DNA of 6,630 bases. Origin: Flavobacteriales bacterium UBA5692. GTDB lineage: Bacteria; Bacteroidota; Bacteroidia; Flavobacteriales_D; Sanyastnellaceae. Positions 1 through 4,980 of this stretch are shown piece by piece (the stretch's first letter is position 1; the number at the start of each line of letters is the position of its first letter). Under the pieces are notes generated by a model. The model ran no database searches. It worked only from the letters and a program-made list of their open reading frames with translations, and was not told the origin of the DNA. The translations under genes were made by a program, and so were the position numbers. The DNA lies in assembly GCA_002420235.1 (NCBI GenBank), contig DIHQ01000102.1:2322-8951 (forward strand), given 5' to 3'.

Positions 1-26
1 CCAGGGTTCGAATCCCTGTCTCTCCG
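1..26 (+). tRNA. tRNA 3' end (probably tRNA-Ser), truncated by the window
   Basis: Only the T arm and the 3' half of the acceptor stem are present. A 5-bp T stem (CAGGG at 2-6 with CCCTG at 14-18) encloses the canonical 7-base loop TTCGAAT at 7-13. The acceptor strand TCTCTCC (19-25) and discriminator G26 follow. The next bases are CTAG, so CCA is not encoded and must be added after transcription. An acceptor 3' strand of TCTCTCC with discriminator G fits bacterial tRNA-Ser, whose 5' strand would read GGAGAGA. The anticodon lies outside the window, so the amino-acid identity is an inference; the tRNA call itself is firm. Confidence 0.8.
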
Positions 27-37
27 CTAGTGGCCTG

Positions 38-65
38 AAACCGGTGCTTGTGCACCGGTTTTTTT
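38..65 (+). terminator. Intrinsic terminator of the tRNA transcript
   Basis: A perfect stem pairs AAACCGGTGC (38-47) with GCACCGGTTT (52-61) around the loop TTGT, and a T run extends to position 65. It begins 12 bases after the tRNA 3' end, so it most likely ends the tRNA transcript and insulates the membrane-protein gene downstream. Confidence 0.9.
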
Positions 66-168
66 GTGCAGTGCAAACCGAGAACGCCTCAACTTTCAAC
101 GCTTCACATTGGATAGAATCTATAAATAGTTGCAATGGGATTGCTCAATACCTGTAAATTAAAATTCC

Positions 169-1914
169 ATGAAAGATTGGCAACGCATCGGCTTGACCTC
201 GCTCTTATCAATCGCCATTTACGCCAGCACCCTCAATTTTGGGTTCATCGCAATTGACGACGGGGGACAAGTACTCGAGAATCCGTTTGTACAATCTCTG
301 CAATGGGAAAGCCTCAAAGGGATGTTCACAAGCGCTACGGTGGGCATGTACCAGCCACTGACCACATTACTTTTCGCGATGGTGAATACGGTATTCGGTC
401 ACGACTCCGCGATGCCCTTCCACATAATATCGCTGATGTTGCACATCTTGAACGCCGCGCTAGTCTACCATGTTGGGAAGTCTCTCTTGAGCCAAGATTC
501 AGCCGCTTTTGTTTTGTCCCTGCTTTTCGCTGCTCACCCATTGGCCGTGGAAGCAGTGTGCTGGGTTTCGGCCACGAGCACGCTTCTTTTCACAAGCTTC
601 TTCCTTTCGGCCCTATTGGTCTATTATCGGTTTTTAGAGAATGATGAATGGAAACAATATGCGACGGCAATTGCGCTGTTCTCACTTGGCTGCTTGGCCA
701 AAGTCCAAATGTTGCCCTTCGTTGGGGTCATGTTTCTCTTGGGATACTTGCGGAACCGGCACCTGCTAGCCGATATGCGCATGAAACTACCATTCCTCGC
801 CATCGCAGCTGGCTTCGCCGCAATCAGCTTACACTTCCGAGGTGGACAAACAGCATTCACCGGCAATTATAATGAGTGGTTACTGGTACCTGCACAATTC
901 ATTTGGTACGTGGTGAAAGCTTTCGTTCCACTCAAACTTGGCGTCGTTTACGATTGGCCAGTACAGCCTTGGACAGCTTGGACTATAGGGGCAAGCCTAG
1001 GCCTAGCATTATGGGCTGCAGCATTGGTAAGGTGGCGCTCAAACCAAATCTTTGTATTCGGTAGTCTTTTCTTTTTCGGTAACCTCATCCTGCACACGGC
1101 AGTGGCAACAACCTTCCTAGGTCCTTATGCGGATCGCTATGGATACTTATCAGTATTAGGACTCTGGTTAGCAGTGTTCGGTATGGTGCCAGAAAGTAAA
1201 AAGACAATTGCCGTGCGCATGGGTGGAACGATGGCTTTATTGTTTGCTGTATTAAGTTTTGCTCAAACCCGTCACTGGAGCAGCACCATCAACCTTTGGA
1301 CGAATAACTTGACACACGAAAAGTCAACATTTTCCAACGGAATGCGGGGTGCTCTTTACTATGAAAGCGGGCAATTCATGCGAGCCAAGCGTGATTTTGA
1401 AGTTGTCGATCGGACGCCCGATCCTAGATTTGAAGCCGAGAAATACAGCTACATTTACACCAAACTCGGACTGATGACAACCGATTCGGAGCCGGAGAAA
1501 TCATTGCGATACTTCAAGCAAGCTGCCGAGTGGGAACCGCATCCGGAATCGTATGAAAATGTCGCGTTAGCCGCTAGGAAGCTTGGCGACTTTGAAACGG
1601 CGGAAGCGTTTTACTTCAAATGCTCGAAAGACTTCAATCCTCCGTCGTTTTACATGAACCTCAGCAACTTATACTTTAAAAATCAACAATTTGAAAAAGG
1701 AGCCGCCATTATGACTCAGGCCATAGAGGCAGGGTGTAACGACATCTTATGCTATAAAATGCGGTGCTTCTTCCGGATTCAAATGAGGGAAATACCCGGT
1801 GCAGCTGAAGATTTTGAGCGGGCCATTGCGTTGTTTAATGCCGTGCCCAAAGCGCAGCCCGATCCCATCCTGAGTAACCTAGAGGAGATGCTGCAATCTT
1901 TTGAAACAAACTAG
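169..1914 (+). CDS. TMTC-like multi-pass membrane protein (GT-C fold) with C-terminal TPR repeats
   Basis: The 581-residue product has a hydrophobic N-terminal part (about residues 7-370, roughly ten membrane segments) and a soluble TPR-type part (about 387-560). Features shared with the TMTC/PMT-like GT-C superfamily are an acidic pair D30-D31 in the first external loop, the motif YQPL (61-64), an LH..N helix (91-95), FAAHP..VE..CW (120-132) and YADRY (320-324). Eukaryotic TMTC proteins are lipid-linked O-mannosyltransferases. Bacterial homologues have this layout but their sugar donor and acceptor are generally unknown, so transfer from a polyprenyl-phosphate sugar is an inference. Residues 387-413 and 428-558 contain TPR-like helices such as YYESGQFMRAKRDF. 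The ATG at 169 follows an A/T-rich leader without a Shine-Dalgarno, usual in Bacteroidota, and begins just before the first membrane helix. It is the only gene between the tRNA terminator and convergent menB. Confidence 0.8.
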   Translation: MKDWQRIGLTSLLSIAIYASTLNFGFIAIDDGGQVLENPFVQSLQWESLKGMFTSATVGMYQPLTTLLFAMVNTVFGHDSAMPFHIISLMLHILNAALVYHVGKSLLSQDSAAFVLSLLFAAHPLAVEAVCWVSATSTLLFTSFFLSALLVYYRFLENDEWKQYATAIALFSLGCLAKVQMLPFVGVMFLLGYLRNRHLLADMRMKLPFLAIAAGFAAISLHFRGGQTAFTGNYNEWLLVPAQFIWYVVKAFVPLKLGVVYDWPVQPWTAWTIGASLGLALWAAALVRWRSNQIFVFGSLFFFGNLILHTAVATTFLGPYADRYGYLSVLGLWLAVFGMVPESKKTIAVRMGGTMALLFAVLSFAQTRHWSSTINLWTNNLTHEKSTFSNGMRGALYYESGQFMRAKRDFEVVDRTPDPRFEAEKYSYIYTKLGLMTTDSEPEKSLRYFKQAAEWEPHPESYENVALAARKLGDFETAEAFYFKCSKDFNPPSFYMNLSNLYFKNQQFEKGAAIMTQAIEAGCNDILCYKMRCFFRIQMREIPGAAEDFERAIALFNAVPKAQPDPILSNLEEMLQSFETN

Positions 1915-1925
1915 GAGATTTGATC

Positions 1926-1956
1926 AAAAAAGCTGTTTCAAACGAAAGGATAAGCT
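1926..1956 (-). terminator. Weak candidate terminator for menB
   Basis: Read leftward, 19 bases after the menB stop codon, short arms AGCT (1956-1953) and AGCT (1934-1931) can pair around an inner TTTC/GAAA stem with loop GTTT. A run of six T (1931-1926) follows. The stem is short, A/T-rich and interrupted, so this is a weak call. It is the only T-tract-linked hairpin found in the convergent interval. Confidence 0.35.
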
Positions 1957-1974
1957 CAAGTTCACTTCCCTCGT

Positions 1975-2817
1975 TTAGGGAAACTTGGGGAACTTTGAAA
2001 AGTCACGAGGGCGCTTTTCCAAGAAAGCGTCGCGCCCTTCTTTCGCCTCCTCCGTTCCATAAGCCAGACGGGTCGCTTCGCCTGCATACACCTGCTGACC
2101 CACCAGCCCATCATCAATGAGGTTGAAGCCAAATTTGAGCATTTTGATAGCAGTAGGGCTCTTAGACATGATTTCTTGGGCCCATTCGTAGGCCACACGT
2201 TCTAAGCGTTCATGTGGAACGACTCGATTGACCATACCCATTTCGTGAGCTTCTTGAGCAGAGTATTCGGCACCCAAGAAAAAGATTTCACGTGCTCGCT
2301 TTTGACCAATCTGCCGTGCCAGATAAGCGGAGCCAAAACCTCCATCAAAACTCGCTACATCCGCATCGGTTTGCTTGAAGCGGGCGTGTTCCATGCTCGC
2401 CAAAGTCAAGTCACACACCACGTGCAAACTGTGCCCTCCACCAACGGCCCAGCCGTTGACTGCAGCAATGACGACCTTATTCATGAAGCGAATCTGACGC
2501 TGCACGTCAAGAATATTGAAGCGGTTGATGCCATTCGCGCTTTTGTAACCGGAAGTTGACCGAACGTTTTGATCGCCGCCACTACAAAACGCCCATCCGC
2601 CATCTTTGGCTGAAGGTCCTTCGCCGGTGATAATGACCACGCCAATTTCTTGACTCTCATGACAAAGAACGAGAGCTTCCCAAAGCTCATCCACTGTTTT
2701 TGGCGTGAACGCATTGCGTACTTCGGGGCGATTGAAGGCGATACGGGCAACACCGTCACACACCGAAAAGGTTATTTCATCGTATTTTTTTACTGGGGTC
2801 CATATCGGGCTTTCCAT
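1975..2817 (-). CDS. menB: 1,4-dihydroxy-2-naphthoyl-CoA synthase (MenB), crotonase family
   Basis: MenB performs the Dieckmann-type ring closure of O-succinylbenzoyl-CoA to 1,4-dihydroxy-2-naphthoyl-CoA in cytoplasmic menaquinone synthesis. The 280-residue product matches the family throughout: SGGDQNVR (79-86), NILDVQRQIR (101-110), the oxyanion-hole stretch GWAVGGGHSLHVVCDL (122-137), SFDGG with the catalytic-type D158, and the typical end EKRPRDFSKF. Length is close to the approximately 285 residues of E. coli MenB. D151 occupies the place of the bicarbonate-binding glycine of E. coli MenB (Gly156), as in the Mycobacterium enzyme, suggesting a bicarbonate-independent enzyme. An in-frame ATG at 2853 would add 12 residues. 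I prefer 2817 because a promoter-like box at 2848-2841 lies between the two starts and the added residues look unlike the family. No other men gene is in view. The gene is convergent with the TMTC-like gene, 60 bases apart. Confidence 0.95.
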   Translation of the reverse strand: MESPIWTPVKKYDEITFSVCDGVARIAFNRPEVRNAFTPKTVDELWEALVLCHESQEIGVVIITGEGPSAKDGGWAFCSGGDQNVRSTSGYKSANGINRFNILDVQRQIRFMNKVVIAAVNGWAVGGGHSLHVVCDLTLASMEHARFKQTDADVASFDGGFGSAYLARQIGQKRAREIFFLGAEYSAQEAHEMGMVNRVVPHERLERVAYEWAQEIMSKSPTAIKMLKFGFNLIDDGLVGQQVYAGEATRLAYGTEEAKEGRDAFLEKRPRDFSKFPKFP

Positions 2818-2840
2818 GCGCACTGCTTGTGGGGTTAAAA

Positions 2841-2848
2841 CAAAAATA
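2841..2848 (-). promoter_or_regulatory. Bacteroidota-type -7 promoter element upstream of menB
   Basis: On the minus strand, TATTTTTG is an exact match to the Bacteroidota housekeeping -7 consensus TAnnTTTG. It ends 23 bases before the menB ATG at 2817, which predicts a short untranslated leader of about 15-20 bases. A proper -33 TTG is not seen; TAG stands 19 bases upstream (2870-2868), so the upstream half is weak. Confidence 0.5.
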
Positions 2849-3215
2849 CGCACACCAAGTTTGCAGCCTACCTAATGAATCTACATTTCCCATGAGCTGT
2901 TCATCGCGTGCACCCATCGACCGCAATTTATATTGCCTACACGTACTAACTCCCAGCCTCTGTGTAAGCACCATTATGCACTTGAATTCCGATTTGGAGA
3001 ATGGAAAATTGTGCTGAATGAGCACGCAGGAGTGGACATCCTTGAAAAGCAGATTTGCACATCATCACCTATGCGAATTCATCCAATGCAATCGCTGCCT
3101 GTGTCTATGGTGGCAGTTTTGCTCGAATGCAAACGTCAATTAGGTCGAAATTTCCTTTGGTTATTCTACCATTCGTGTAGATTTAAAACTTCATTATTTC
3201 AGCTACCTAGGGTTC
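2849..3215. other. Intergenic stretch without a recognisable gene
   Basis: This is the left part of the gap between menB and the GT9 gene. Short open frames exist on both strands, the longest on the plus strand from a TTG at 2933 to a stop at 3244. Their products have no recognisable domain, are of random-looking composition and lack plausible starts. The longest one also ends inside the terminator hairpin at 3216-3253. A small hairpin (GTGCT/AGCAC, 3011-3025) is the only local secondary structure noted. Since a plus-strand terminator closes this stretch, it may encode a small RNA, but I could not match it to tmRNA, RNase P RNA or SRP RNA hallmarks. Confidence 0.5.
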
Positions 3216-3253
3216 AGCCTTTAAGAAAGCATTTGTGCTTTTGAGGCTTTTTT
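3216..3253 (+). terminator. Intrinsic terminator with no gene upstream of it
   Basis: AGCCT (3216-3220) pairs with AGGCT (3244-3248), and an inner stem GAAAGCA (3225-3231) pairs with TGCTTTT (3236-3242) around the loop TTTG, with a small internal loop between the stems. Six T follow (3248-3253). The T run is only on the plus-strand side, so it would end rightward transcripts. The nearest upstream annotated genes cannot use it: menB is transcribed leftward, and the TMTC-like gene ends 1.3 kb earlier. Confidence 0.75.
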
Positions 3254-3285
3254 ACAAAGTCACTTGCAACAGATTTTGAACAAGC

Positions 3286-3350
3286 GTCATTGCGACAACC
3301 GCCAAAAAGAAGGCCAAGTGGATGCAACGGAGCGAAGCAGTGTAAAATCT
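3286..3350. repeat. Variant of the dispersed GTCATTGCGA...GAAGC repeat class
   Basis: The stretch opens with CGTCATTGCGAC (3285-3296) and later contains ACGGAGCGAAGCAGTG (3327-3342). These two blocks resemble the two ends of short noncoding palindromic repeats, with a GTCATTGCGA...GAAGCAATCT layout, that are scattered between genes in many Bacteroidota genomes. Here the blocks are separated by about 30 bases and the usual GAAGCAATCT end has become GAAGCAGTGT, so this would be a longer or decayed copy. CGAAG (3333-3337) can also pair with CTTCG (3349-3353). No second copy lies in the window, so the repeat status rests on recalled consensus. Confidence 0.4.
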
Positions 3351-3364
3351 TCGTTTCGCATCGA

Positions 3365-3372
3365 TAGATTTG
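3365..3372 (+). promoter_or_regulatory. Bacteroidota-type -7 element abutting the GT9 start codon
   Basis: TAGATTTG is an exact match to the -7 consensus TAnnTTTG, ending only four bases before the ATG at 3377. Transcripts from Bacteroidota -7 boxes start a few bases downstream of the element, so the mRNA would begin at or very near the ATG. There is no clear -33 TTG at the right distance; the bases at 3341-3345 read TGTAA. Confidence 0.4.
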
Positions 3373-3376
3373 CAAC

Positions 3377-4333
3377 ATGACCGCGCGCGCTACACGCATT
3401 CTCGTCATCCGATTTTCTTCAATTGGGGACATTGTGCTGACCGCCCCTGCTATTGACAGCCTGAGACAGGCTGTGCATGGTCCGTGCGAAATCCATTACT
3501 TGACCAAAGCAAGCATGGCACCCGTTATAGAAGGGTTTGGCGAACTGATTGATCAGGTACATACAATTCAAACATCAACGGCCGAGGTACAGCAAGCGCT
3601 AAAGGCTGTATCTTTTGACTATGTTGTGGACCTTCACAACAACGTTCGGTCGCGCTCCATCAAGCGAACTTTAGGGTTAATCTCATTCACAGTAGACAAG
3701 AAAAATCGAGCAAAATGGATGCTCATTCGCGGTTGGCGTCGTGCACCGGTTGCGCACATTGTCGAGCGCTATGTTGATGCTTTTGCCGGTGCTTTTGGCG
3801 CATCGATTCCTCATCAATGGCCAACTCTCTTTGAGGGAGCTACCTCGCCGCAAGACCTCCCAACGCAATATACGGTTCTGGCCATCGGAGCTACCCATTC
3901 CGGAAAACAGCTCACGACTTCTTTAATGCAAACCATCATCGACCGGTCTAATACACCTGTCGTACTCATTGGAAGTGCCGGCGATATCGAACGGGGTAAA
4001 ACATTGGACAGGGCACAAGTGATTTCTTTAGTAGGAGAAACCACAATAGCTCAATCAGCCGCCATTCTACGAGGTGCAAAACGGGTTTATACAGGAGATA
4101 CAGGAATGATGCATTTAGCTGCAGCGGTTGGAACCCCCATCAGTTCATTCTGGGGATGTACCCGTCCTGCGTTAGGAATGGGACCCTGGAATCCCGCTCC
4201 CGGCTCATCAGTTGTAGTGCCCGATGAACGACTTGGAAGGCGTCCTTGCTCCAAGCTTGGGAACCGCTGCCGCCATTCTGAAATATGCATGTCCACAACG
4301 GAACGGTTGTATTCGGAGGCATCAATCAAATAG
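3377..4333 (+). CDS. Glycosyltransferase family 9 protein (ADP-heptose:LPS heptosyltransferase family)
   Basis: The 318-residue product is a complete GT9 (GT-B fold) enzyme, a cytoplasmic or inner-face protein that in characterised members adds heptose from ADP-heptose to the lipopolysaccharide core. The N-terminal motif ILVIRFSSIGDIVLTAP (8-24) carries D18, aligning with the catalytic Asp of WaaC/WaaF. DLHNNVRS (85-92) is a second family block. The nucleotide-sugar-binding block GDTGMMHLAAAVGTP (240-254), followed by FWGCTRP and GMGPWNP, is diagnostic. Three cysteines near the C terminus (C291, C298, C304 in RPCSKLGNRC...EIC) resemble the tail of other Bacteroidota GT9 proteins. The true sugar and acceptor cannot be read from sequence, and it may not be heptose. 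The start is well fixed: an in-frame TAG lies at 3365-3367, four codons upstream. No glycan-synthesis neighbours are adjacent. Its last 12 bases overlap the convergent thioesterase gene. Confidence 0.9.
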   Translation: MTARATRILVIRFSSIGDIVLTAPAIDSLRQAVHGPCEIHYLTKASMAPVIEGFGELIDQVHTIQTSTAEVQQALKAVSFDYVVDLHNNVRSRSIKRTLGLISFTVDKKNRAKWMLIRGWRRAPVAHIVERYVDAFAGAFGASIPHQWPTLFEGATSPQDLPTQYTVLAIGATHSGKQLTTSLMQTIIDRSNTPVVLIGSAGDIERGKTLDRAQVISLVGETTIAQSAAILRGAKRVYTGDTGMMHLAAAVGTPISSFWGCTRPALGMGPWNPAPGSSVVVPDERLGRRPCSKLGNRCRHSEICMSTTERLYSEASIK

Positions 4334-4834
4334 AGCCTTAAGCTCTGTAGCCTCTGAGGGCTTCATTTTCTTCGCAAGTACAAGCCGCAATTGTCGCCTG
4401 CGAAGAGCACCGTCGAAACGCTCGCATTCCTCATCTGACTCCGGCAATACATCGGGCACTGCAATTGGCGCGCCCAATTGGTCCACTGCAACGAACGTAT
4501 ACATAGCCTCATTGCACAATTGCTGCTCCCCACTAATGTGATTTTCAACGTGTACCCTCATGAAAACTTCCATAGAACTATTGAACGTACGAGTGACCTC
4601 AGCGTGAATTGTGACAATATCGCCCAGCTTGATGGGCTTTTTAAAAGAAACGTTATTCACGGCCGCTGTTACACAGATTCTACGGCTGCAACGATGTGCA
4701 CTGATTGCGGCCGTGATATCCATCCAGTTCAACAAATTACCTCCCATTAAATTCCCCAACGTGTTGGTATCGTTGGGCATGACGATGCGCGTACTAGAAG
4801 CGTAAGTGTCTTTGGGGTTACGTTGCTTTACCAT
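4322..4834 (-). CDS. Acyl-CoA thioesterase, single-hotdog YciA/BACH type
   Basis: The predicted 170-residue protein hydrolyses acyl-CoA thioesters to free acid and CoA in the cytoplasm. The hotdog core is clear: IVMPNDTNTLGNLMGGNLLNW (17-37) then MD, with N28 and D39 at the positions of the catalytic Asn and Asp of ACOT7/BACH-type enzymes; VSFKKPIKLGDIV, typical of the central strand region; SSMEVFMRVHVE; and FVAVDQLGAPI. Single-domain members usually assemble as trimers of dimers (hexamers). A charged tail of about 45 residues (ESDEECERFDGALRRR and beyond) follows the hotdog. An ATG at 4897 would add 21 residues; I chose 4834 because the family-like sequence begins just after it and the extra residues (with two Cys) look unrelated. 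The start is preceded by an A/T-rich leader without Shine-Dalgarno. Chain-length preference cannot be read here. Confidence 0.88.
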   Translation of the reverse strand: MVKQRNPKDTYASSTRIVMPNDTNTLGNLMGGNLLNWMDITAAISAHRCSRRICVTAAVNNVSFKKPIKLGDIVTIHAEVTRTFNSSMEVFMRVHVENHISGEQQLCNEAMYTFVAVDQLGAPIAVPDVLPESDEECERFDGALRRRQLRLVLAKKMKPSEATELKALFD

Positions 4835-4912
4835 GTAATAAAATTTTACGCGAAGTTCTATAGCCCTGATGGATTTTCGGCAAGAATCTAAACACATTCA
4901 GCCCAACAAATG

Positions 4913-4944
4913 AAAAAAGCCCCTCCATCACTGGAGGAGCCTTT
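4913..4944 (-). terminator. Intrinsic terminator of the HYR/T9SS surface-protein gene
   Basis: Read leftward, GCTCCTCCA (4940-4932, approximately) pairs with TGGAGGGGC around the loop GTGA, a 9-bp stem with one G-T wobble. Flanking AAAG/CTTT pairs can extend it, and six T follow (4918-4913). It begins about 37 bases after the stop codon at 4981 and separates this gene from the thioesterase downstream on the same strand, so the two are unlikely to be one operon. Confidence 0.85.
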
Positions 4945-4980
4945 CCGTCGTGCATCGCAGTATTCGAATTCCAAGAAAAC

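Noticed and set aside
113..123. Dyad ATAGAATCTAT upstream of the TMTC-like gene as an operator, and promoter boxes around it
   Set aside because: The 11-base dyad is A/T-rich and easily arises by chance; no TAnnTTTG match with a spaced TTG was found between 66 and 168, so no promoter or operator is called.
1..168. tRNA 3' end as an integration (attachment) site for a mobile element
   Set aside because: tRNA 3' ends are common targets, but no integrase is present and no direct copy of the tRNA end was found elsewhere in the window. The neighbouring genes look like ordinary chromosome.
1966..1982. Hairpin TTCCCT/AGGGAA as a menB terminator
   Set aside because: The stem includes the menB stop codon and no T run follows it on either strand. 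The hairpin next to the T6 tract at 1926-1931 is a better, still weak, candidate.
2933..3244. Plus-strand open frame of about 103 codons in the gene-free gap
   Set aside because: It starts with TTG, has no recognisable domain or normal composition, and its stop lies inside the terminator hairpin at 3216-3253, which is unusual for a real gene. Noncoding is more likely.
4835..4912. Promoter for the thioesterase gene
   Set aside because: On the minus strand TTTG...TAGATTCT is present but matches the -7 consensus at only six of eight positions with short spacing; too weak to list.
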